Part shown: in pieces, positions 23,628 to 31,510 of the stretch | Layout of the letters: every line of letters starts with the position of its first letter | Position numbering within the stretch: the first letter of the stretch is position 1 | Source of the DNA: an uncultured Clostridia bacterium | GTDB lineage: Bacteria; Bacillota; Clostridia; Christensenellales; Aristaeellaceae | Assembly: GCA_934647235.1 (NCBI GenBank) | Contig: CAKUFG010000006.1 | Span: forward strand, 38,599 to 102,598 | Direction of reading: 5' to 3' | DNA: 64,000 nt | Program-made: the position numbers and the translations under genes | Notes under the pieces: generated by a model | What the model saw: the letters and a program-made list of their open reading frames with translations, nothing else | The model's database searches: none | What the model was told of the DNA's origin: nothing

Positions 23628-24665
23628 TTATTTGCCCGGCAGCTCCACGGTAAAGCAGCTGCCCTTGCCCGGCTCGCTGCTTACCGATATTTCGCCCTCG
23701 CACATGCGCACAATGCGCCGCGCCAGCGCCAGCCCCAGGCCGTTGCCCTCGCTCTTGTGCGAGCCGTCGGCCTGATAGAAGCGCTCGAAGATGGCGCTTT
23801 GCTGATCCTCGGGGATGCCGGGGCCGTTATCGCTGATATCGATGCGTATGTGCGCAGGCTCGCAGCGCAGGCGCAGGCGGATTTCGCCGCCCACGGGATC
23901 AAACTTGATGGCGTTGTCCAGCAGGTTCACCCACACATGCAGCATCAGGCTTTCGCTGCCGGTGTAGGTGGCCTCGTCCATGTCCACATCCCATTCGATC
24001 TGCTTCTGCGTCCATTTGCGCTCCAGCAGCAGGATGGCGCGGCGCAACTGCTCATCCAGGCGGTAGGGATGCTTTTCCAGCGGCATGGTCTGGTTGTCCA
24101 CCTTGGATAAAAGCAGGATGTTGTTCACCAGCTCGCTCAGCCTGCGGGTGCTCAGCAGGATTTTATCGGCGTACTCGCGCTGCAGGGCGGGATCGTTGCC
24201 CGCGTCCTGCATCAGCATGGCATAGCCCTCGATGGCGTTGATGGGCGTTTTGAATTCGTGCGACACGTTGGAGATGAAATCGCTTTGCAGCGTTTCGGTG
24301 GCGGCCAGCGCGCGGGTCATGGTGTTGAAGTGCGCGTAGGAATCGCGCATCTCGCCCAGCGCGCCGGGGTTATCCAGCCGCACGGTGAAATCCCCCGCGG
24401 CCACGCGCTCCATCGCCCGGCCCAGGCGCGTGACGGGGCGCAGGAAAAAGCGGCTCATGATAATGCTGAGCCCGCCGCCCAGCACCACGCTGAAGAGCAC
24501 CATCCACACGATCGTGGGCACGGTAAAGCGCGTGTTGGTCAGCCATTCCAGCAGGATGGTCAGCAGCGCCGATACGCCCAGCGTGACGCACAGGATGGCG
24601 AAGATGCACACGATGAAATACAGCCGCAGGTTATCCCCGCGCGGGGCAGCCTTCCGGGGCTTCAC
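23628..24665 (-). CDS. Sensor histidine kinase (HAMP-HisKA-HATPase)
   Basis: A 345-residue membrane kinase. Membrane helices lie at about 14-40 and 50-71 with only a short exposed loop, so it may sense through the membrane rather than bind a large ligand. A HAMP domain follows (RPVTRLGRAMERVAAGDF). The phosphorylated His136 is in NVSHEFKTPINAIEGY. The ATP-binding domain has NLLDNAIKF (N box), DNGPGIPED (G1) and GNGLGLALARRI (G2). It overlaps the upstream response regulator by four bases, forming a two-gene system. Confidence 0.93.
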   Translation of the reverse strand: MKPRKAAPRGDNLRLYFIVCIFAILCVTLGVSALLTILLEWLTNTRFTVPTIVWMVLFSVVLGGGLSIIMSRFFLRPVTRLGRAMERVAAGDFTVRLDNPGALGEMRDSYAHFNTMTRALAATETLQSDFISNVSHEFKTPINAIEGYAMLMQDAGNDPALQREYADKILLSTRRLSELVNNILLLSKVDNQTMPLEKHPYRLDEQLRRAILLLERKWTQKQIEWDVDMDEATYTGSESLMLHVWVNLLDNAIKFDPVGGEIRLRLRCEPAHIRIDISDNGPGIPEDQQSAIFERFYQADGSHKSEGNGLGLALARRIVRMCEGEISVSSEPGKGSCFTVELPGK

Positions 24666-25336
24666 GCCTTTTTCACCACCTTGTAGCCGATGCCGCGCAT
24701 GGTGACGATTTCAAAGTCCGGGTTTTCGCGGAAGCGATCGCGCAGCCGGCCGATGTGCACATCCACTGTGTGCGGGTCGGTCTCGGTGTCCAGGCCCCAG
24801 ATATCGTCCATGATCTGCTGCCGGGTGAAGATGCGCCCCGGCGCGGCGGCCATTTTATACAGCAGTTGGAATTCCTTCTGCGGCAGGGTGACGCTCTCGC
24901 CCTCGCGGCACACGGTCATCTCGTCGTATTGCAGCACCGTGCCGCCCAGCACCTCGCGCCGCTCGGAGATCATCTGCGCCCGGCGCAGCAGCGCGCCCAC
25001 GCGCAGCACCATCTCGTTTACGTTGACGGGTTTGATCATATAATCGTCCGTACCCGAAAGAAAGCCCCGGCGCATATCGTCAAAGGCGTCCTTGGCGGTG
25101 ATCATCAGCACCGGCATTTTCATATCAGCCTCGCGCAGGGAGCGCACCAGCTCGTATCCGTCCATCACAGGCATCATGATGTCGGAAATAATCAGATCCA
25201 CATATTCGCGCTCCAGCACCTCAAGCGCCTGCTGGCCGTCGCCCGCCTCCAGCGTTTCATAGCCGCTGCGCTGCAGCACGCGGGCAAAAAGCTGCCGCAG
25301 GTCGCGGTCATCCTCTACTACCAATACCTTAAACAT
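24662..25336 (-). CDS. OmpR/PhoB-type response regulator
   Basis: A 224-residue regulator: receiver domain 1-115 with the acidic pocket EDD (8-10), phosphorylated Asp52 in ISDIMMPVMDGYE and Lys102 in YMIKPVN, then a winged-helix DNA-binding domain ending MRGIGYKV. ATG 25336 is chosen because GGAGGGATG precedes it and the receiver domain begins there; the frame is open further upstream. It is the partner of the kinase that overlaps its 3-prime end. Target genes are not evident. Confidence 0.95.
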   Translation of the reverse strand: MFKVLVVEDDRDLRQLFARVLQRSGYETLEAGDGQQALEVLEREYVDLIISDIMMPVMDGYELVRSLREADMKMPVLMITAKDAFDDMRRGFLSGTDDYMIKPVNVNEMVLRVGALLRRAQMISERREVLGGTVLQYDEMTVCREGESVTLPQKEFQLLYKMAAAPGRIFTRQQIMDDIWGLDTETDPHTVDVHIGRLRDRFRENPDFEIVTMRGIGYKVVKKA

Positions 25337-25559
25337 GGGCAAACATCCCTCCACCGGCCTATTGTACAGGCGGGATATCAATTGAACGTAAACAATCCCC
25401 CGGCGCCTGGCCGGAATCAGCGGTTTCATTATAAATAATTATGCTCTATATTATATTAGAGGCGGCGGCCCGCTGGCAAGGGGGGCGGCGCTTTCTTTTT
25501 TGCCACAATTATGCTATAATTGCGCTGAAATTCCGCTTTGTACCAAGGAGGGGGACGCT

Positions 25560-26750
25560 ATGGCCAACCTGTTGGATTATCTTGCCTGGCGGGGCGATTT
25601 GCCCCTGTCCGCCGTGCCGCTGTGCGATGTGGACGCGCTGATTTTCGCGCGCCTGAGCTATGTGCCCTTTGACGGCATTGCCGAATCGCGTGTGCCGCTG
25701 TACATGGCCGCACGGCAGGTACTGGCCAGCGTGCAGCTGTCCGACGCTCCCCGTGCCTGCGGCAAGGAGGATCAGCAGCTTTTGACGCAGCTGCTGCAAT
25801 CGCCGCGCTATGCCGATATCCTGCTGGATGGGTATGAGAACATCTTTGACCCTGTGCGGCAGGAGCAGTTTTCCACGCTGACGCTGCATCTGCCCGACGG
25901 CAGCGCAGCCGTCGCCTTCCGCGGAACGGACGGCACGCTGGTGGGCTGGAAAGAGGATTTTAATATGGCCTTTTCCACCGTCGTGCCCGCGCAGCTGGAT
26001 GCGGTGCGCTATCTGAGCGATGTGGCGGAGCGCACGCAGGGCGGCATCTACCTGTGCGGCCACAGCAAGGGCGGCAACCTGGCTGTGTACGCCGCGGCCT
26101 TCTGTGCGCCCGAGGTGCAGCAGCGCATCCTGGGTGTGCGCAATTTTGACGGTCCAGGCTTCACCCAGCAGGTGATCAGCCAGACGGGCTTTGCGCGCAT
26201 CCTGCCCCGCGTGCGCACCTATCTGCCGCGCTCCTCGGTGGTGGGCATGCTGCTGGAGCATGAGGAGGCCTTCACCATCGTGGAAAGCCGCAGCGTGGGC
26301 ATCTATCAGCATAATGTGTACCAGTGGGAGATTGCGCGCGGCGGGTTTGTGGAGCTGCAGCAGCTCAGCGCGTCCAGCCAGCTGATGGACCGCGCGCTCA
26401 AGGACTGGGTGGCCGCCATGCCGGCGGAGGATCGCGGCCGCGTGATCAACGGCCTGTACGCCGCCCTGAGCGCTACCCAGGCCGAAACCGTGCGCGATGT
26501 GCGCGAGCACCGCAAGCTGGCCGCCCTCAAGGCCGTGATGGATCTGGATCCCGAAACCCGCGCGCTGACGCTGCAGGCCGCGCGGCTGCTGTATCAATCC
26601 CTGCGCCGCTCCATGCCGCAGAAGGATATGCGCGACGTGCTGGAAAAGCTGCCCATCAGCGCGCTGCTGGATCGTCTGCCCTTTGGCGGACGGGAGGATA
26701 AAAAGACCGATAAAGAAAAGGACGGGGGCAAAAGTCTGACCGCGTCCTGA
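25560..26750 (+). CDS. DUF2974 (Mbeg1-like) alpha/beta hydrolase-fold protein
   Basis: A 396-residue protein of the DUF2974 family, common in Clostridia. The nucleophile elbow is GHSKGGN with Ser169, preceded by VAFRGTDGTLVGWKEDFNM typical of the family. The region after the hydrolase domain (about 260-396) is helical with a charged C-terminal tail (GREDKKTDKEKDGG). No signal peptide is present. Lipase or esterase activity is plausible but untested in the family as far as I know. ATG 25560 follows AAGGAGGG; TATAAT lies at 25515-25520. Confidence 0.85.
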   Translation: MANLLDYLAWRGDLPLSAVPLCDVDALIFARLSYVPFDGIAESRVPLYMAARQVLASVQLSDAPRACGKEDQQLLTQLLQSPRYADILLDGYENIFDPVRQEQFSTLTLHLPDGSAAVAFRGTDGTLVGWKEDFNMAFSTVVPAQLDAVRYLSDVAERTQGGIYLCGHSKGGNLAVYAAAFCAPEVQQRILGVRNFDGPGFTQQVISQTGFARILPRVRTYLPRSSVVGMLLEHEEAFTIVESRSVGIYQHNVYQWEIARGGFVELQQLSASSQLMDRALKDWVAAMPAEDRGRVINGLYAALSATQAETVRDVREHRKLAALKAVMDLDPETRALTLQAARLLYQSLRRSMPQKDMRDVLEKLPISALLDRLPFGGREDKKTDKEKDGGKSLTAS

Positions 26751-26768
26751 TAAGCACCTTATAGCTTA

Positions 26769-27173
26769 TTATATAATGAAGGAAACCACAATAAAGATCG
26801 CCGCGCAGGCCAGGTCGGACAGAAGGCAGCACACATCCTTTTCGGCGTCGTCCAGGTCGTCGAAGGTGACGGGCTGCTCGTCGATGTAGTCGATCATATC
26901 GCCATAGCTGCGCACGGGCTTTTTGCGGATGTTCACGCGCTTCATCATCAGCTTAGGCAGGCGCACGCCGTCCAGGCGCAGCCAGGCAATCCAGGCAAGC
27001 AGCACAAAGCACACGCCAAGCAGCAGCGCAGCATACATTTTAATGTGCGCGCCCGAAAGCAGCAGATTGGCCAGCAGCAGCAGAATCAGAGCGATTAAAA
27101 ACCGGTTGGTCGCCATATAAATCATGGGGCGAAGCAGCGCGCGGTTGTATATCGCGCGGATTTTTTTGATCAT
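26769..27173 (-). CDS. Hypothetical membrane protein
   Basis: A 134-residue protein not recognised. Two hydrophobic helices at about 24-41 and 44-65 follow a basic N-terminus. Then a basic segment (MMKRVNIRKKPVRSYGDM), an acidic stretch (DEQPVTFDDLDDAEKD) and a third hydrophobic helix at the C-terminus (LSDLACAAIFIVVSFII). It is convergent with the DUF2974 gene, only 18 bases apart. The function is unknown. Confidence 0.7.
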   Translation of the reverse strand: MIKKIRAIYNRALLRPMIYMATNRFLIALILLLLANLLLSGAHIKMYAALLLGVCFVLLAWIAWLRLDGVRLPKLMMKRVNIRKKPVRSYGDMIDYIDEQPVTFDDLDDAEKDVCCLLSDLACAAIFIVVSFII

Positions 27174-27346
27174 AAAATCACCTTCCTACATGATTATACA
27201 CGATTTCATGTTCAAAAACAACGCCCAAATAGAACAAATAGAACAGGAGCATGAAAGTTTGAAACGTTCTTAATTCAAATCCATCGCCCCGCCTGCTGAA
27301 AACCGGCGGCAATGTGTATTTTAATTGTATTTGAATTGCAATTCTC

Positions 27347-27375
27347 TTGACACGCACCGTCAGTTTTTGTATAAT
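27347..27375 (+). promoter_or_regulatory. Consensus sigma-A promoter of the peptide importer operon
   Basis: Perfect TTGACA (27347-27352) and TATAAT (27370-27375) with a 17-base spacer. An inverted repeat AATTCAAAT (27272-27280) and ATTTGAATT (27329-27337) lies upstream and could bind a regulator, though chance is possible in AT-rich DNA. Nothing else is visible in 27174-27437. Confidence 0.92.
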
Positions 27376-27437
27376 CCCGCTATACACAAACGGTGGCGCG
27401 AAACTGCCCTGTGTAGAAGCAACAAGGAGGAATGAAC

Positions 27438-29321
27438 ATGAAGAAGTATTTGTCCTTTGTACTGGCCCTCGTGCTTGTGCTCACCAGCATCGCCTTCACG
27501 GCTTCCGCTGATGAGATCAAAGACCTGCGCGCCTATGAAACGATTAACCGTGAAATGGAGACCTGGTGCTACCATTATTCTCAGGCGGCTGTCGATCTGA
27601 ACGTGCTGAGCAACTTCTACGATCATCTGCTCACCAATGACGCCAACGGCGCACTGGTTCCCTGCGTTGCCAAGGAGTGGTCTTCTCCCGATGGCGGCCA
27701 GACCTGGATCTTCAAGCTCAATGAGGGCGTGACCTGGGTTGACTATCAGGGCAACTATAAGGCGGACTGCACTGCGCAGGACTGGGTCACCGGCCTTGAA
27801 TGGGTGCTGAACTACGGCAAGAACCAGGCCGCCAACACCTCCATGCCCATTGAAATGATCAAGGGCGCCGGCGAATATTATGAGTATACCAAGAGCCTGG
27901 GCGAAGAAGAAGCCAAGAAGCTGGGCACTGAAAAGTTCCTGGAGATGGTTGGCCTCGAAGCGCCCGATGATTATACCCTGATCTATCACTGCGTGGATAA
28001 GCTGAGCTACTTCCCCTCTGTGGCCTGCTACAACTGCCTGGCTCCTCTGTCTGCCAAGCTGATCGAGGAAATCGGCGTGGATGGCTACTTCGGCGCTGAT
28101 TACACCACCATGTGGTACAACGGCCCCTACACCTGCTCTGAGTACATCTACCAGAATGAAAAGGTGCTGTCCAAGAACGAAGCCTACTGGAACAAGGACA
28201 ACGTGAAGCTGTTCGACACCGTCACCGTCAAGATGGTTGAGTCTGCGGACGTGGCCTTCCAGTGGTTCTCTGCCGGCGACCTGGACTACATCGATCTGAA
28301 CCAGGCCAACCTGAGCACCATCTACAACAACGAAGGCAACGAGTTCCACGACAACCTGGTTGAAGCTCGTCCTACCAAGTATTCCTACCAGATGCACTTC
28401 TGCTGGGATAAGAAGAACGAAGACGGCTCTGCCGATACCAACTGGAACACCGCCGTTGCCAACGAGAACTTCCGTCTGGCCCTGTACTACGGCCTGGATG
28501 TGACCGATTATCTGGCCCGCACCAACTTCATCCATCCCCTCAGCTGCCAGAACTTCTGCTACACCGCCAACGCCGTTTCTGTAAACAGCGAGGGCAAGGA
28601 TTACACGCAGCTGGTTCGTGACGAGCTGGGCCTGCAGTACGACAGCGAAAAGTTCGCCCGCCGCGACGAGACCAAGGCGAATGAATACAAGGCCAAGGCC
28701 ATCGAAGAGCTGACTGCCGCCGGCGTTGAGCTGCCTGTCAAGATGGCGTACTACATCGCCGGTTCTTCTCAGACCGCCAAGGATACCGCCGATACCTTCG
28801 CGCAGCTGATCAGCGACTGCCTGGGTGACGATCTGGTGGTGCTGGATGTGCACACCTACGTTTCCAAGCTGAACACCGAAGTGCGTGATCCTCAGCTGGC
28901 CTCCATCTACATCAATGGTTGGGGCGCTGACTTCGCCGATCCCGTAAACTTCCTGGGTCAGGAAACCTACGGCGACGATAACGCCTACTATTCCAAGGCT
29001 TACTCCAAGATCAACAACGCCACCGATGAGACCCTGATCGCCACCTATAAGGAATTCACCGAACTGGTGAATACGGCCAAGGCCATCACCGATGATCTGG
29101 ACGCCCGCTATGCTGCCTTCGCCAAGGCCGAAGCCTACATGCTGCAGCATGCGCTGGTGATCCCCTGGAGCTACGAAGTGACCTGGAAGGTAACCTCCAT
29201 CAACGAGTACTCCAAGATCTACACCGCTTACGGCAACCAGTCCGAGCGCTATGTAAACTGGGAAACCAACAGCGATCTGTACACCACCGAGGATTACGAA
29301 GCCATCAAGGCTGGCAAGTAA
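27438..29321 (+). CDS. Peptide ABC transporter substrate-binding protein (family 5, OppA-like)
   Basis: A 627-residue binding protein of the OppA/DppA family. ATG 27438 is preferred to 27432 because AAGGAGG (27424-27430) is then seven bases away. A signal peptide (KKYLSFVLALVLVLTSIAFTASA before Asp) lacks a lipobox. Family features include EWSSPDGGQTWIFKLNEGVTW near residue 75 and IVDVHTY-like and GWGADFADPVNF segments near the C-terminal lobe. It is followed by both permeases and a double ATPase, a complete importer. It has a perfect promoter and stronger codon bias than its neighbours, suggesting high expression. Confidence 0.93.
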   Translation: MKKYLSFVLALVLVLTSIAFTASADEIKDLRAYETINREMETWCYHYSQAAVDLNVLSNFYDHLLTNDANGALVPCVAKEWSSPDGGQTWIFKLNEGVTWVDYQGNYKADCTAQDWVTGLEWVLNYGKNQAANTSMPIEMIKGAGEYYEYTKSLGEEEAKKLGTEKFLEMVGLEAPDDYTLIYHCVDKLSYFPSVACYNCLAPLSAKLIEEIGVDGYFGADYTTMWYNGPYTCSEYIYQNEKVLSKNEAYWNKDNVKLFDTVTVKMVESADVAFQWFSAGDLDYIDLNQANLSTIYNNEGNEFHDNLVEARPTKYSYQMHFCWDKKNEDGSADTNWNTAVANENFRLALYYGLDVTDYLARTNFIHPLSCQNFCYTANAVSVNSEGKDYTQLVRDELGLQYDSEKFARRDETKANEYKAKAIEELTAAGVELPVKMAYYIAGSSQTAKDTADTFAQLISDCLGDDLVVLDVHTYVSKLNTEVRDPQLASIYINGWGADFADPVNFLGQETYGDDNAYYSKAYSKINNATDETLIATYKEFTELVNTAKAITDDLDARYAAFAKAEAYMLQHALVIPWSYEVTWKVTSINEYSKIYTAYGNQSERYVNWETNSDLYTTEDYEAIKAGK

Positions 29322-29342
29322 TTTTCACTTAAAACCGAAGGA

Positions 29343-29376
29343 GCGGCCTTCTTTCGGGAAGGCCGCCCCTTTTCCC
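29343..29376 (+). terminator. Terminator between binding-protein and permease genes
   Basis: GCGGCCTTC (29343-29351) and GAAGGCCGC (29358-29366) form a nine-base stem followed by CCCTTTT. It probably stops most transcripts after the binding protein, so that it is made in excess of the membrane parts. Confidence 0.8.
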
Positions 29377-29411
29377 ATTTTAACGGCGGCGTTTTTGCCA
29401 ACGCAAGGGTG

Positions 29412-29460
29412 CTGTTTTAGGGCATTATCGCAGCCTATGGGCGATAATGCCCTAAAACAG
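29412..29460. promoter_or_regulatory. Perfect 20-bp hairpin ahead of the oppB-like gene
   Basis: CTGTTTTAGGGCATTATCGC (29412-29431) and its exact complement GCGATAATGCCCTAAAACAG (29441-29460) enclose a nine-base loop, 27 bases before the permease start. No T run follows. It is a second hairpin after the terminator at 29343 and may stabilise transcript ends, attenuate read-through, or bind a protein. Confidence 0.75.
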
Positions 29461-29487
29461 TAATTATGCAGCAAAGGGGATGAACCG

Positions 29488-30477
29488 ATGGCAAAGTACA
29501 TTTTGAAGCGTTTAGCGCAGTCCCTGCTGACAATCTTTCTGGTTGTCTGCGTGGTATTTCTGCTGATGCGTCTTTTGCCAAACGATTATTATTTCACCGA
29601 GGAACAGCTGATTAAGCTGACCGACGAGCAGCAGCATGACATCCTGGAAAAGGCGGGCATGCTGGATCATCCCCTGGTGCAGCTGGGCCGTTATTTGAAG
29701 GGCATTCTTCTGCATGGCGATTTTGGCGTATCCCACCGTATCCAGACGGGCAAGAGCGTGACCTCCATCATCGCCAGCCGCTTTGGCATTTCGATGCGTC
29801 TGGGCCTGATCGCGCTGGTGTTCTCGCTCCTGATCGGCGTGCCCTCGGGCATCCTGCAGGCGCGGTTCAAGGACGGCCTGTACGATCACATCGGCACGGC
29901 CTTCACCATCTTTATCAACGCGGTGCCGCATCTGGTATCCTACTCGCTGGTGATGGTGTTCGGCGCGCGGCTGCTGGGGCTGCCCAGCATGTATTCCGGC
30001 CGCAAGGTGTGGAAGTTCATGCTGTTTGGCATGCAGTGCAAGTTCAATTATTCGCAGATCCTGCCCATCATCTGCCTGTCGCTGGGCTCCATCGCCAGCT
30101 ATATGCTGTGGATGCGCCGCTACATGGTGGATGAGCTGAACAAGGATTATATCCGCCTGGCCAAGCTGAAGGGTCTGTCCAGCACGCGGGTGATGTTCAG
30201 CCACGTGATGAAAAACGCCTTCCTGCCCCTGGCGCAGTACCTGCCCTACTCGGTGCTGCTGACGGTGGGCGGCTCCATCCTGGTGGAGCGCTTCTTCTCC
30301 GTGCCGGGCATCGGCAACCTGCTGCCCGACGCCATCGCCAAGTTTGACGTAAACTGCGTGCAGGCGCTGGTCATCCTGTACGCCTCGCTGGGCATTATCG
30401 GCCTGTTCCTGGGCGATCTGCTGATGACGCTGCTGGATCCCCGCATTTCGCTGGTTGAGAAAGGAGGCACGCGCTGA
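29488..30477 (+). CDS. Peptide ABC transporter permease, OppB/DppB-like
   Basis: A 329-residue permease with the usual N-terminal helix, a periplasm-side loop and five further helices. Family motifs include LLMRLLPNDYYFTEEQ near the N-terminus, the ATPase-docking segment NKDYIRLAKLKGLSSTRVMFSHVMKNAFLPL, and VERFFSVPGIGNLLPDAI. Its stop codon overlaps the next permease start (TGATG at 30475-30479). Confidence 0.93.
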   Translation: MAKYILKRLAQSLLTIFLVVCVVFLLMRLLPNDYYFTEEQLIKLTDEQQHDILEKAGMLDHPLVQLGRYLKGILLHGDFGVSHRIQTGKSVTSIIASRFGISMRLGLIALVFSLLIGVPSGILQARFKDGLYDHIGTAFTIFINAVPHLVSYSLVMVFGARLLGLPSMYSGRKVWKFMLFGMQCKFNYSQILPIICLSLGSIASYMLWMRRYMVDELNKDYIRLAKLKGLSSTRVMFSHVMKNAFLPLAQYLPYSVLLTVGGSILVERFFSVPGIGNLLPDAIAKFDVNCVQALVILYASLGIIGLFLGDLLMTLLDPRISLVEKGGTR

Positions 30478-31496
30478 TGTCCAAGAGAATGATTGTAGAT
30501 CTGGATGTGGATAAAACCGCGATTGACACCAATCTGGATAAGCGGTATCATTTAGGCAGCGTGCATTCCGATGCGCGCGCGCAGATGCCCGAAAAGCAGC
30601 TGTTCAGCTTTGCCGAGTACAAGGCGCAGGACGCCGAGCGCATCGGCTACAGCAACTATTCCTACTGGAAAAGCGTATGGCAGAACTTTTTGAAGAAAAA
30701 GTCCGCCGTGTTCATGGCCATCGTTTTCGTGCTGCTGTTCATCTTCACCTTTGTGGCGGTGAAAATCAGCAGGTTTGACGCCAACAGCCTGCGCATCGAT
30801 ACCAAGCTGATGTTTACCAGCCCGAACAAGGAATTCTGGTTTGGCACTGATAACCTGGGCCGCGATTACTGGAGCCAGGTGTGGAGCGCCACGCGCACAT
30901 CCATCCTGCTGTCGGTGTTGGTATCGCTGGGGCAGATCTTCGTGGGCGTGTGCATCGGCCTGGTATGGGGCTATGTGCGCAAGCTGGATCGCTTCTTTAC
31001 CGAGCTGTACAACTTTATCGACAATATCCCCACGATCATCTATATGACCCTGATTGCCCTGATGGTGGGCAAGAGCACGCTGATTATGGGCGTCGCCATG
31101 ATCGCCTTCTATTGGCTGGGCACGGCGCGCAATGTGCGCAACCTTGTGTTCATGTACCGTGACCGCGAATATAACCTGGCCTCCCGCTGCCTGGGCACGC
31201 CGCTGATGCGCATCCTGGGCCGCAACATTTTCCCGTATCTGGTCAGCGTAATCATCCTGCGCCTGGCGCTGTCCATTCCGGGCATCATCGCCTATGAAAC
31301 CACGCTGTCCTACCTGGGCTTGCTGGATATCTCCACGCCCTCGCTGGGCATCCTGCTGCGCAACGCCCGCAGCTATTTCCTGGATTATCCTTACCTGCTG
31401 GTTTTCCCCGCGGCCATCGTATCGCTGATTACCATTACCTTCTACCTGGTGGGTAATGCGTTCTCCGATGCGTGCGACCCGCGCAACCATGTGTAA
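30477..31496 (+). CDS. Peptide ABC transporter permease, OppC/DppC-like
   Basis: A 339-residue OppC-type permease. The first 75 residues are a cytoplasmic extension before the first membrane helix, longer than in E. coli OppC. After the helix come FWFGTDNLGRDYWSQVWSAT, the family signature, and the docking loop EYNLASRCLGTPLMRILGRN. The C-terminus ends NAFSDACDPRNHV, the usual OppC ending. It is coupled to both neighbours. Confidence 0.93.
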   Translation: MSKRMIVDLDVDKTAIDTNLDKRYHLGSVHSDARAQMPEKQLFSFAEYKAQDAERIGYSNYSYWKSVWQNFLKKKSAVFMAIVFVLLFIFTFVAVKISRFDANSLRIDTKLMFTSPNKEFWFGTDNLGRDYWSQVWSATRTSILLSVLVSLGQIFVGVCIGLVWGYVRKLDRFFTELYNFIDNIPTIIYMTLIALMVGKSTLIMGVAMIAFYWLGTARNVRNLVFMYRDREYNLASRCLGTPLMRILGRNIFPYLVSVIILRLALSIPGIIAYETTLSYLGLLDISTPSLGILLRNARSYFLDYPYLLVFPAAIVSLITITFYLVGNAFSDACDPRNHV

Positions 31497-31510
31497 GGGG
31501 AGGGGACAAG

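Noticed and set aside
27360..29150. A 596-residue minus-strand open frame
   Set aside because: Complement of the strongly biased OppA-like gene; shadow frame rich in Gly, Val, His and Gln.
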